This document shows positions 1-11,278 of a DNA stretch of 64,000 nt, in pieces (within the stretch, counting starts at the first letter, position 1; each line of letters opens with the position of its first letter). Below the pieces are notes generated by a model that was given only the letters and a program-made list of their open reading frames with translations, had not been told where the DNA came from and did no database searches. The translations under genes were made by a program, and so were the position numbers. Origin of the DNA: Neolentinus lepideus HHB14362 ss-1 (Eukaryota > Basidiomycota > Agaricomycetes > Gloeophyllales > Gloeophyllaceae); assembly GCA_001632425.1 (NCBI GenBank), contig KV425651.1:1-64000 (forward strand), given 5' to 3'.

Positions 1-2
1 TC

Positions 3-209
3 GTCTGCCTGCGATTTGCACTCACCTATTCGCGTGGACAAGATTACTTTGTGCTCCTCGACCAGCACTGCGAAGACCTCAAAAACGTCGAAGACGGCGG
101 GATTGGCTGGTTCGCACACATATATTCGGACTACATGGAGTCTGGATGTGGGATATACAACAGCTCGATGCAGATGAAATTCCCGTTCAGTCCTAGGACG
201 AAATGCTAA
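3..209 (+). CDS. 3' end of an unrecognised gene (partial, 5' end outside window)
   Basis: An open frame enters from the left edge and ends at TAA 207-209, giving 68 residues. The peptide has the mixed composition of a folded protein: aromatic residues (YFVLLD, GWFAHIYSDYM) and several cysteines, with no low complexity. No start is visible, so this is the C-terminal exon of a gene that begins outside the window. I do not recognise the family. Downstream, about 300 bases hold no supported gene before the duplicated segment starts near 520. Confidence 0.45.
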   Translation, partial: VCLRFALTYSRGQDYFVLLDQHCEDLKNVEDGGIGWFAHIYSDYMESGCGIYNSSMQMKFPFSPRTKC

Positions 210-1009
210 AGATTGCGCTATGATTGGTATGACTTCTCTGTTCATGGGTTTGGTTCCGTGGTTCCCTGCTATCATTTATATCATGCAGCCTGTAGAAAAC
301 TGTATCCGTACGCTTTTTAGGTCTTGATAGCAAAGTTGTTCGACTGCAAACATCCAATAAATACGTACCCCAGCTTTGCTTTCGCGATCGGAGACTCGTG
401 CGTATCACAGCCACCAGACGGAGTGGATCGAGACTCAAAGAGGGAGAGATGTGTCTCCCGTACTTAGTGTGCACTTTGAGGTAACACCAGAATATTTCAT
501 GAGTCCAAACTTACGACTCCGTGCCCTGTCGAGCACAGCGTGCTTCGGTGTCCAGGGACATCGGGACACGATCATCAATCCACTTCCGTCTGCATACATC
601 GTTGCCCGTAGCTGTCCATTCCATCAGTAAAAAGCGTGACTTAAGCAAATCACATCATGTAACGAGGATATTATAGTGCCAATACACCGGTAAACCAGTC
701 ATTAGAGCTGTCAATGGTCCGAGACAATGGACAAAGGGATTGTGGCATGTTCTGGTCAGTGGCATTTTCCCACTGTTCCCGCCTCCATTAAAGACTCGCC
801 TCCCTGCTCTCCTCTCTTCACTTCTTCGACATCTTGTCAGCGACCCTTCTGTGTATCATACCTTGCTGCCACATTGATATATACACCCTTATCCAGGCAA
901 CAGTCTATCCGCAAGACTCTGCCTCCACTCCAGATCGCGGGGCATCTGCCACACCTGCCACACCACATCAAATACGCACTATTTTCGTCGAAAGAGCAAC
1001 TCAGGACTA

Positions 1010-2850
1010 ATGAGATACAGCATCAACAGCAATGACTCTAGGGTGCAGATCGAGTCCGAGCCATGGGGCATCGAGGAGGTATCTCAGGGTATCCTGAGAG
1101 ATGGCAGGTGGACGGTAAACCATCCATCCGTTATGGACTACGTGAACAAGACTAGGAAAGAACACGGATTCAGTTTGCTCACTAACCTGCTCACTTCCTT
1201 CCCGCCGCCCGGAGACCTGAGGACATATGCATTGGTAGCTCTTCAAATGCAAAGTTACTACAATTGGCCAGTATGGTGGGTGATTCTCCGCGTGGGACAG
1301 AAGGATATGACGAAGAATGCGATTGAAATGCAGCTTCGTAGTAAGTACTCCTTCTGTACATTCGGTCCTAGTCGTCTCCAATAACATGTACTACTCCAGT
1401 TGAGCAAAGCATCGGCATGGACTACGTTGAGGACGTGGACGCGGTAAATCACGACGGTCACCACAACATGCACTTCAAGGTGCCAGATGACTGGCTTATA
1501 CCTTCAGTGAAGGCTAGTAAGAATCATGAACAGAGCAAAGAGCACGCCCTGAAGCGCAAGCGTGACGAGATGGAGGCGTCTCGAGAAGACAATAGTTCAT
1601 CCAGTCACCCGACGAAGAAGAGGAGGAACGGGCCTAGGCTGACGCTGAAAAAGAAGCGCAGGGCTGTGAGGAAGGCCGTCGAAGCTATCAACGACATTGT
1701 GGCTTCCGACGACGACAATGACAAGACGGTCAACATAGTCAGTGGAGAGCCTTGTGCGCCCCCAACTGCTGCGAAGGAGGCCATGAAGCCTTCTAAGATC
1801 TCTGCGCAGAAGAACTCTGCAGTTGCCGACGGACTCCCTGCTGCCGAGTACGTATCCCATCCTGAGCCCAAGACAATGAAGGTCGCAAAGCCTTCTCGAG
1901 TATCTTCACATTTACAGGCGAGGAACAGTCCCGTCGTATCAGCACTCCCTGTTGCCCAGGGTGAACCCTCTCGTGCGCCCGCGAGTGCAGAGCTCAAAGT
2001 CGACAGACCGTCAGTAGCCACCGCATCGGGCTCCAGCACGGCCGTTCGAAGCGTCTCTGGCACCGAGTCAACCGCCGTTGCCTCCAGGCCCCGTCAAGCG
2101 CGCAGGCCCGCGCGCAAGGTCAACAAAGAGCAGTCGACTACGGAGTAGGTCTCGAGTCTTAAGACACCTGGGGAGCCGGCGACTATTGAGGAGGAACCAG
2201 AGCTTGAGGATCCCCAGGCTGAACGCGGAAAGAAGGGCAAGAGCACATCAAACAACAAGAGCCAGGCTGCAGAGAAAGTCAGCGTAGAAGGCAGCGCTAC
2301 TCAAACCCACGACGAATTGGAGGCTGTACCTCCAGCGAAACACATTTGCAAGGCCGAGACGAGTACGAAGTTGACTATCAAGATCAAGGTTGCAGTGAGT
2401 ATAAGGTCTTAAGGCACCTGGGGAGCTGGCAACTATTGAGGAGGAACCGGAGCTCGAGGAGCCTGAGAACGTGAAGCATGGCAAGAGTACCAAGGGCAAG
2501 GGTGCAGCGGAACGTAGCACAGAAGACAGCGTTGCTCTGACTCAGGATAATTTGGCGGCTGTCCCTTCCGCGAGACGCTCTCGCAAGACCGCAGCGAGTC
2601 CAAAGTCGAATATCAAGCTGATCAGACCGAGAACGATTTGGAGGCCGTCCCTCCAGCGAGACATTCTCGTAAGCCTGAGGTGGCGGCAAGTACGAAGTTG
2701 ACTATGAAGATCAAGAAAGCGGAAAGCCAGCCAGGAAGCCAGAGCAGCTCAAACGCAGGACGACTTGGAGGCTGTCCCTCCCACGAGACGCGCTCGCGTG
2801 GCGAAGGATGAGGCCGCTGAACACGAGGAGAGGCAGAAGACATTGGGCAA
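1010..2850 (+). pseudogene. Truncated paralogue of the 5773-7700 gene
   Basis: Exon 1 (1010-1340), a 59-base intron (GT 1341, AG 1399) and exon 2 (from 1400) match the intact gene at 5773 in frame and intron phase. The frame stops at TAG 2146-2148, exactly where the intact copy has Trp (context TTQW versus TTE-stop). Homology continues in the same frame to about 2412 and then in shifted frames to about 2850. The lost tail held extra copies of a module around LEAVPPAR..RK: at least four here against two in the intact copy. Exon 1 also lacks about 70 codons: PWGIE is joined directly to EVSQG, which are far apart in the paralogue. A 359-residue protein could still be made. I prefer a truncated pseudogene, but an expressed short paralogue is possible. 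Confidence 0.65.
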
Positions 2851-2992
2851 GGGTGTAGTGACCGCAAAACACCACCAAACCTTGCGACGCAAACCAAACA
2901 AGGGTAAACAGATAGCCACATGGTGGATGGCATATTGGGCCGCCATTGCGCTGTGAAAGGAATATAGGTTTCTTGAGCATCATGTAATCATG

Positions 2993-3066
2993 TTCGTGGT
3001 AGTCTAATGGTTAAGGCAAATTGTGTATATCCCGAGGTCAGTGTCTCGATTCGCGATTGAGCTATT
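2993..3066 (+). other. tRNA-like sequence (degenerate tRNA or SINE head)
   Basis: An A-box-like stretch (TAGTCTAATGG) is followed about 40 bases later by a B-box-like stretch (CTCGATTCG), the spacing of a Pol III internal promoter. The acceptor and T stems do not pair well, so a working tRNA is unlikely. A decayed tRNA or the head of a tRNA-derived SINE fits better. The rest of 2965-3580 shows nothing further. Confidence 0.3.
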
Positions 3067-3585
3067 AAATTTTTGACCACTTCACGCAACACCACAGAGT
3101 TACACTTTCCGTTGGTATGGGCAATAGTCATAGTGTTTTGTGGAGGCTCCTCAAACACAGCTTATATAGGCTTAGTATTCAGGTTGTTCAGACATGACAG
3201 GCACGGGATTATGGGATATTTAAGTAGAGAGAGAGCATGCCCCGGGGGTTATCCCGGCTGATTAGGAAAATAGTTGGGATCTTATAATGCTGATTTTTTA
3301 GAAGCGAATTTTCCGAGATATAATTACCGTGAGGTGTGCTATATAGCCGTTATCCTTGCCAGCTAGTACTCTATAATACTTCTGGTCTTTGTCATCAATT
3401 TAATATTTGATTCATTACTTGATGGCCATAGCGACAAGACTACACATTTTAGTCCTACATATGCGCATTGGATGGGCCTTGTAATGTCTACAACTACCCT
3501 CTGTAGGCCTCTGTAGTTCTCCCGAGTGAGCGGTGGCAATAGTTATTTGCAGTTATTTGGCTGCCTCGGTGGCGGGTGAGTGGCT

Positions 3586-4700
3586 AGTAACTCGCCACGT
3601 GATCGTGACAGCACGCCCTTCCAATATCGCCGCTTTCTCGAGCTCTCGATCAGGTCAACGAAACCCTTGAGATATCTCTTTGAAGTGGTATTTGAGTCTA
3701 GCCTGGTTGATGAAGCTTCCTTCGGACGGCGTACTGGTCAAGTTTCCGCCGTTGCCAATAAATTGCCGCAGAAGGCCGCGCAGAACTGTCATGTCGACTG
3801 GTACCGTTTGTTCTCTGTCAGGTCTCGCCTATTCTCGTTCTAACTGGATGGTGTTGATTCCAATGTGACTCAGCGCCATACACTCATAGGTGAGGACACT
3901 ACTGTTGACCAACGTATTCCTTTCTCTTTCACCCTCTCTCCTCTTGCTGCCTAAATTTGCCGAGTGGATTTTGGATGAATAAGTAGGTTGGTACTGTCTC
4001 CACCGCTCGCGTCCTATGGCTCTACTAATACCTTTGATATTGGTATGTTAGACGTACAGAAGCGTGGCGCTGCTGCGATCTGTGTAAAACCTGTCCCGTC
4101 GACTTAATGCAACTGATATTTGCACATAGAGCTCTAATCAAGGTGAAATGCACATACATGTGTTTAAATGTCGATGTTCTCATTATAACGAAACAGAATA
4201 CATCACTCGGGTTTTATTCGCGCCCACGTTCATAGATGCTAGATTCTCTCATCTCCACAACTCCTTCGAACGAATAGGCTTGTGCGCAGTCGTAACATCC
4301 TTTCCGAGTCTCATGCGAGGATGCGGTTACTGATCTGTATACCCATCCCGCATGCTATAACACATCCGCATAATCCACATCCGATTTGGCGATGGAATGA
4401 GGGACTCGTTTGAGAACGGCTATAGTGCCCACCAGCCTCTTCATTTTTAGGTACACAGTCGACATGATGTTCACTTGCCAGTAGGACAACATTAACCGTA
4501 CACTCGGCGATCTCATGCAGTGCATAATCTTCGACCACCGTCCTCGCTGTGTCTCTAACAGTCTTCCTATCTGGATTCTGCAAGACGACCGACCGCTTCT
4601 TACATTGACAATCTGGAATATCTAACCTTACAGGGTTTTATCTACCACACCTGGTATGCGCTCGGTGGGTTGGCCCGACTTCATCTGCCTAAGGTAGGAA
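3586..4700 (-). other. Conserved 3' blocks of duplication copy A, possibly decayed minus-strand gene
   Basis: Blocks at about 3640-3880, 3890-4100 and 4420-4700 have counterparts at 8160-8400, 8805-9000 and 8435-8740. Read on the minus strand, both copies keep short related peptides: one containing MTVLRxLLRQF (about 3800 and 8310) and one with DRKxVxDT...DYxLxExAE (about 4570 and 8600). The open frames differ and are broken. I recognise no family. Either a small gene decayed in both copies, or the block is a non-coding repeat whose short frames are chance. Beyond it, 4700-5270 shows no supported gene. Confidence 0.3.
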
Positions 4701-5269
4701 GCTCCTCTTCCACTCGCATTTCGAGTTTTATCTGTTTTGGGGTGCTGTTGTACGATCTGGTCAATACTTGTGCGCACTTCACTAGCGGTAGACGCGACTG
4801 TGTACTGATCACTTCATGAAGCAACCTTTCCACGGACCGGCCACGGTGTTTGGCTATCTCGAGCTGGTGGAGGTGCGTGAACACTACCGTTCTGCGCGAT
4901 GTCCACATGAACCCATCATCTATGGATACAAAGATCTCTTTCTTAGATGCCAATGGCTCTCCCGTCGCATGCACCCATCGCCGACTAATATGATACTCAT
5001 ATCAATGTTAAGATGATCATCTTCGTCGAGCTGTTGCGCTGAACGGCACTCGTTCTCTGACTTACCTGGTAGCTCTCACAAGTGCACCTCCTACCGCAGC
5101 CTTGTTCGACATAATCAGCGAATCTCAGGCTCTCGATGTAGTACCACCGAGTTGTAAGCTTTAGTCGACATCTACCTCGGCAGAAGCTTACGAAGATTCA
5201 CTTTTCTTTAATCTCTATGACAATGACCCATTTTCACAGTACATTTTGCGACATAGTATGTGTTCCCGA

Positions 5270-8200
5270 ACCTGTATAATGAAGTGCCTCTGGAGTTTCT
5301 GATCAAGTTCAAGGTGCCCCGGGTCCAAGATCTTGTGGTTGATCGATCTACTTCCGTGTGCGCCCACAGCTGTCCACAATTCATTTTAAAAGACTAAATC
5401 TATCTCATACATCGTGAGTGTATAGAAGTATAATACAATGAGTCTAATTTCTCGCTCATTAGAGTGATTTCTGGCTCGCAGCAGGCTGGACGACGGACAA
5501 AGGAATTGTGGCAAGGTTTGATGCGGGCATGCTTCTTTCCCACCGTTCCCGAGTGCATTAAAGGCTCGCCGCGTACTTTCCTCCCTTCACTGCTCCTCCC
5601 CACCGGTCACCTCCATATCGATCTTACACACTACTTACTGTACCTACACTTATCTTCTATCCACACCATATTCTACCCGTCCGACGCTGCCTGCACGTCG
5701 CGCGACTCTCAGCCACAACGTCGGCCACAACTCAAAACTATTATTATATTGCCTCAAATTCTTAATTATCCAATGGCCTCCTCAACCTGGAACACATCTA
5801 CTAGTGCGACGACGATGAGCCAGCCATGGGGGGTTGAGGATGCCTTCCTCAATGTGTTTCCGCAATCTTATGAACGGACCTCTATGCCGGATGAACTACC
5901 CCCTCCGTGGGATGCCCAACCAGAAGCACGCATCGCGAAAGACAACGGAAGGTCCCCAGTCGCCGTAAGGGATGCTCTTTACATCCAGCAAGCAGCTCGA
6001 GCAGCTCTGAGGGGTGACTTTGTCACCGGGTCATCGTGCCACCCGTCGGACGAAGTATCTCAGGGCGTCCTTCGAGATGGCAGGTGGACGTTTAAACATC
6101 CGTCCGTGATGCACTACATTGAAATGACCCGAAAACAGCATGGGTTCAGTTTCCCCGAGGACCTCTTCGACTCTTGCCCGCTGCCCGAGGACCTGCGGAC
6201 ATATGCATTGGTCGCTCTCCGGATGCAAGATCACTACAACTGGCCGGTGTGGTGGGTCTTATTTAACTCAAAACAGAAGGAGATGACAAAGAGAATGATT
6301 GAAATGCAGCTTCGCAGTAAGTACTCCTTTCATACATTCAGTCCCAGTCGTCTTCAATAACATGTACTACTCCAGTTGAGCAAAGTATCAGTGTGGATTA
6401 TGTCGAGGAGGACGTGGATGCCAACATCGATGAAGGACACAAGGCTATGCGGTTTAAGGTGCCAGAAGACTGGCTGACCCTAGAAGCAAAGGCCATCAAA
6501 CAAAGTGAACTGAGTGAAGAGCGCTCCCGGAAGCGCAAGCTGGACGAAATGGAGGCGGCTCGAGAAAACAACGGACCATCCAGTCGCCCGATGAAGAAGA
6601 GGAGGAACGGTCCTAGGCTGACGCTGAGAAAGAAGCACCGCGCTGCGAAGAAGGCCGTCGAAGCTACTGATGACATTGTGGCTTTGGACAATGACGACGA
6701 TGACAATACGGCCGACATTGTCGGTGGAGAGCCTTTTGCACCTCCAACTGCTTCGAAGGAGGCAATGGAGCCTTCGATAATCTCTGCGCAGAAGGATTCT
6801 GCAGTTGCTGACGGCCTCCCTGCTGCCGAGTACATATCCCGTCCTGAGCCCAAGACACTGAAAGTTGCAAAGCCTTCTCGTATGTCTTCACGTTTACAGG
6901 CAAGGAACATTCCTGCCATACCAGCACTCCCTATTTCCCAGGGCAAACCCTCTCGCGCGCTCCCGACGGCAGAGCTCAAGGTCGACAGATCATCAGTAGC
7001 CACCCCATCGGGCTCTAGCACGGCCGTTCAAAGCGTCACTGGTACTCAGTCGACCGCCGTCTCCTCCAGACCCCGTCGAGCGCGACGCAGGCCTTCAGGG
7101 AAGGTTGACAAGGACAAGTCGACCACGCAATGGGTGCAGGGGCTCAAGGTGCCTGGAGAGCTCGCGACTATTGAGGAGGAGCCGGATCTCAAGGAGCCTC
7201 AACACGTGAAGAATGGAAAGAGTACGAAGGGCAAGGGCGCCGCAAAGATCAGCCCAGAAGAGAATGCTGCTCAGACCGAGAACGATATGGAGGCCGTCAT
7301 TCCGGCGAGATGCTCTCGCAAGGCCGCCTCGAGTACAAAGTTGACTATCAAGATCAACTTGAAGGGCGCAGAAAAATTCAGCACAGAATCCAGTGCAGCT
7401 CAAAAGCAGGAAGATTTGGAGGCCGTCCCTCCCGCGGAACGCGCTAGCAAGGCAGCGCCGAACGAGGAGGCTACCAAACCTGAGGAGGTCGCCAAACCTG
7501 AAGACGCTGCCAGACCTGAGGATGCTGCTAAACCTGAGGAGCCCGCACTCAAGCCATTCGACGGGAGGAGTCGGAGGACGCGCCAGAAGAGCCGAAAGGC
7601 GATTGAAGCTGCCGAGAGCGCTGCCCAGCTAGCGGCGAAGAGGAGGTCCAGTAGGAAGAAGGGTGCGACTGCTGCTGCTGCTGCTGAGTCTTCGAAGTGA
7701 TGACGTGTAGTTGTGTCTTCGCTTGATTTTTTATTCATATGCCTATTTCTATCTTATTCTTTTCTATCTTTTTTACTATCCTCGTCGCATTGCTATCATT
7801 TTGCTGTTGTTGTATTGCATTTATATCCGGATTTGATACCCTCAAAGTGTTTCATACTAAACGTAGTCTTCTCAATTGTACTTTAACCTATCCTAGTGCA
7901 AGTGGTGTTTGCACGTTTCTGTATCCAAGCTTCGTGTTATTGCTAGGTAGTCTTGTTACTCGTATAGAACATATAGCAGAACTCTCCGTCTTAAAAATGA
8001 ACCTGTTTTAATTAAAGCGCGAAATGTGTACGAGGATCGAGGATCGCATTGACGCGTCTTCGACCGATAGCGCGTCGCGAGAGATGTGGCTAACAAATCA
8101 CGTGACCGTGACAGTTTCTAGTGACATTGACAGCTCATCCCTCCATCGTCTGTATCCTTATCGCCGCTTGATCAGGTCAATGAAACCTTCGAGATATCTC

Positions 8201-9000
8201 TTCGAAGTGAGTTTTGACTCTAGCATTGTTGATGACGCTCTCGTCGGACGGCCTACGTGTCCGCTTTCGCCAGCAAATTGCCGTAGGAGAGCACGCAGAA
8301 CTGTCATGTCGATTTGTGCCATTTGTTCTCTGTCAAGTCTCGCCTATTCTCGTTCTGATAGAATGGTGTTGATATAATATAACGCCACACATCCGAAGGT
8401 GAGGGACACCACTAATCAAGATATGCTTTACTGTTCATTAGCCTCTTCATTTTTTTAGGTACGCAGTCGATGTTCGGTGCATGATGTTCACTTTTCCAAA
8501 TAGACCAACTTGAACACTGGCCGTGGATTCGGCGACCTCGCTCAGCGTATAATAGTCGGCCACCACCCCCATAGTGTCTCCAACGACCTTCCTATCTTGA
8601 TTACTTGCTGCACGACGACTGGACCCTTCCTACATTGCCGACCTGGCATGACTGACCTTACCGGATTTGTTCTGCCATTAACTGCTTGGTGGGTTGGTCC
8701 TATTCACTGTTATCCAAGGCTTAAGTAGGAAGCCCTATTCTCATGGGATGGTGTTGATATAAGACAACGCCACACATCCGTAGGTGAGGGACTCTGTTAG
8801 CCATCCCATTCTCTTTCATTCTCCCCCATGTCCACCTTGACCGCTCTCGCTGCCGTGATCTGCCTTCTGTATTGTATGTAAGTCGGTACCGCCGCCACTG
8901 ACAGGGTCCGACGTGCATACTTTTGATATTGGTATGTTTGATGCCGATGGATTTGCAGACATGGCATGATATGTCGGACATGTCCTATACAGTGTGAAGC
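5270..9000. repeat. Segmental duplication, copy B
   Basis: Partner of 520-4100. It contains the intact paralogous gene (5773-7700) and its 3' flank. The flank is rearranged relative to copy A: the block matching 4420-4700 lies at 8435-8740, and about 50 bases near 8363-8410 occur again at 8745-8795. The counterpart of 3890-4100 follows at 8805-9000. From 9000 to 9500 I see no supported gene. Confidence 0.75.
5773..7700 (+). CDS. Unrecognised basic repeat-rich nuclear-type protein
   Basis: Two exons, 5773-6316 and 6376-7700, joined at a 59-base GT-AG intron, give 622 residues. The N-terminal third (about residues 95-185) is the conserved part, with motifs VSQGVLRDGRW, HYNWPVWW and a short helix before the intron. 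This half is shared with the paralogue at 1010. The rest is low complexity: basic clusters (MKKRRNGPRLTLRKKHR) typical of nuclear localisation signals, Ser/Pro/Ala-rich linkers, two copies of a module near LEAVPPA..SKAA, a KPEE/RPED repeat and a basic C-terminus. ATG 5773 is the first methionine of the conserved frame; the frame is open further upstream but that matches the paralogue's leader. I do not recognise a named domain. Nuclear location is inferred from composition only. Confidence 0.75.
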
Positions 9001-9500
9001 TCGAATCAATGTGCAACATGAACAGCGCAGATATCATTTTATGTAGGCACGGATGCGGCAAATCTACTCAATGTCGGCCTGTGATGCTGACCTGTCTTCG
9101 CTCCCGATATCTTACCTATCATAAAGTTTGCGAGAACCGTTCATGTTCCCTTCTCATGCGCTGTACCTCTGCAGAGTGTTTGAACACACTCAAAACCTTT
9201 CAGCGCCTTTTTCAATGTCTTGCAACTCAACTGTTTTCCCTGCTACAATTCACAGAATTCATTCGTGTCATGCCATGAACATTATGAACCCTGGAGGTAC
9301 TGACAGCAAAAGCGGCAGGTAATCTGCAATCATGATCTTCAATGCCTTCTCGAAGCCTCGTCCGCTGACGCACGTCAAACCATCGATTCCTCAGACAGGG
9401 CAGTCAACTGCCTTTTCTTACATGCCGTATGCGCCTATGGAGGTCCACTTCATATATATTAACCACCCTTCCTCGCCAACTGCCTCCAGACACTGCAGGT
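7701..9500. other. 3' flank of the intact paralogue; no supported gene
   Basis: AT-rich 3' untranslated sequence follows the stop to about 8010. The duplicated non-coding blocks (8090-9000) come next. Short frames here are weak, and none has splice-supported continuation. Confidence 0.5.
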
Positions 9501-9506
9501 GCCGAC

Positions 9507-9536
9507 AACGACGACGACGACGACGACGACGACGGA
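9507..9536 (+). repeat. (GAC)n microsatellite
   Basis: About nine consecutive GAC/ACG trinucleotides lie just before the chosen start codon at 9537. If translation began at the upstream in-frame ATG 9429 they would encode an Asp run. The TATA-like and leader-like sequence between makes a 5' UTR location more likely. Confidence 0.8.
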
Positions 9537-10988
9537 ATGGACAACAGCCGCGACACATCCTCGGACTGGGTAAGTCGCTTCATCGACATCGACTGCAACA
9601 GATCCATCCAAGAAATCCGCGACCTCTTCTCTCAGTGCGGCGAAATGTACGCTGTCTCGTCTGTGCTTTTACTCTTGCTTACCGTCACCCAGCCGTAGCA
9701 TATACCCATGGAAAAGCGATAAAAACCCACAACAGCACTACTTCCTCGAGTTCGCGCACAAATCCAGCGTCGCCAATGCCCGTGCCCTTGGCAAACTCCA
9801 TCATCACCTCAGCGTGCACGCGTTGTCTATGGTGCCACAGCTCATCGAGCGCTGTCGCTCAATGGCACCTCGCTCGATCGAGGATCCTATCGATTCATTC
9901 TATGCGTCTTCCCGGCCCTCGTCGCCAGTTTCGTCGCACGAGTCGTCTGTTGGTCCTGCGAGGAAGCGGACGAGAAGAGGCGGGGTGAAACATAAGATTC
10001 GGATGGGGAACAAGGTGACGCACGGGGCGGGGCACTCGAGGCTGGATGGTTCCCTGCCACCTTCCAACGCACACAAGACAGACACTACCGCCCCCGTCGA
10101 GTCAAGAAGACCAGAAGACGACAAGGAAAACGACGCTAACCGAACACGACCGACATCATCTGTCCTTCCTCATCCACTCATCTCCCCCACCATCCCCATC
10201 CACCTTACCCATCCTTTACCTCCAACGCCTTCCTCCCCTCACTCACCCAGCGCGCATATAACCCTCGCTCTGCACGGCGAGCGCATCAGCTTAGACCTCA
10301 ACACGCTCAACAACGACCCGCACCCCGTCGTGGCACTGCTCCAGACGGCGCAGTGCGGCCGCGAGAGCTGGATGATCGTCGGCGGACATTACCGCATGCG
10401 TGGTAACCCCGCAGCCGCGCTCGTCGTTACCACCGCCATGATCGATGGTGCGTCCTCTCGCCATCCATCCAAGCATTCCTGCTAATAACGCATATATTGA
10501 CAGTTCTGACTTCCGCTGGGGTTCCCGAGCGCGAACTCAAACCCGCGTACCTCATGCTGTCGGGGTGCCATCGTGACCTGGCACAACGAGCGGCCCAAGG
10601 GTCTGACGAGGCGGCGGGGCACCTTGCGGAGGCGGTAAGGTGGCTGCAGAAGGTGTACGGGCGGGATGCACCTCCGCTCGACCCGCCCGTCTGCCGCCCC
10701 ACGCGTACCTCCCCAGGCCGCATCCGCATCCTCGAGCGCGAGATCGCGTGCCTGCGCGCGCGGCTTGATGGTGCGAGGCAGTTGGAGGATGAGGTGGCGA
10801 GGAGGGATAGGGAGGTGGAGGAGCTGAGGGGGAAGTTGGAGGCGGCGAGGAGGATGGAGGGGTTGGCGATGGAGAGGGTGAGGAGGGAGGTGGAGGCGAG
10901 GAGGCAGGCGGAGGAGGGGGGGTTGGTGCGGGAGGTGGTGGAGGTGTTGAGGAGGGCGGCGAGGGGGGAGGAGGCGGCGGTGGTGTGA
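9537..10988 (+). CDS. Unrecognised protein with C-terminal coiled coil
   Basis: Three exons, 9537-9646, 9693-10447 and 10504-10988, join in frame to 449 residues (the second could start at 9699). The N-terminal part (DWVSRFIDIDCNRSIQEIRDLFSQ) resembles one edge of an RNA-binding-type fold, but no clear RNP motif is seen. A Ser/Pro/Thr-rich linker follows, then a short globular block (ITLALHGERISLDLNTL, MLSGCHRDLAQRA). The last 90 residues are an Arg/Glu-rich heptad-like coiled coil starting near RIRILEREIACLRARL. The DNA of that coiled coil is extremely purine-rich. Converges with nse4 290 bases downstream. Function unknown. Confidence 0.7.
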
Positions 10989-11278
10989 CTTTGCATTTTT
11001 CCTCTTTTTTTTCGGATTTCAGGGTTTCGAAGCAAGCATTCGTCAAGCATTTGTCAATAGTTCCAAGCAGCATAGTTATACCCTCATCGCAAGCCACGTA
11101 TTCGCAGCCATCATTTTTCTTTATTTCGTGTTAAGATACTTCTACCAGTCATGGGTGGCGTTAATGGTGCTATAAAAGTTGAACCCTGTAATAATAGAGA
11201 TATATAATGAAGCAGTAATGTACGAATACAAGCTGATAGCATACAGCGTACACGAGACAATATCACCCAAGAGCAGAA

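Larger units (their letters stand above)
520..4100. repeat. Segmental duplication, copy A
   Basis: This stretch matches 5270-9000 in the same order. The shared parts are the upstream region (540-620 resembles 5310-5390), the 5' leader (727-840 resembles 5493-5610), two coding exons with a 59-base intron at the same place, and the 3' flank (3580-3900 resembles 8080-8400). Identity looks like roughly 65-85 percent by eye and is broken by indels, so the duplication is old. Copy A carries the damaged gene. Between 2965 and 3580 it holds only the tRNA-like sequence noted separately. Confidence 0.75.

Noticed and set aside
2993..3066. Functional tRNA gene
   Set aside because: Acceptor, anticodon and T stems cannot be formed with good pairing; kept only as a tRNA-like remnant.
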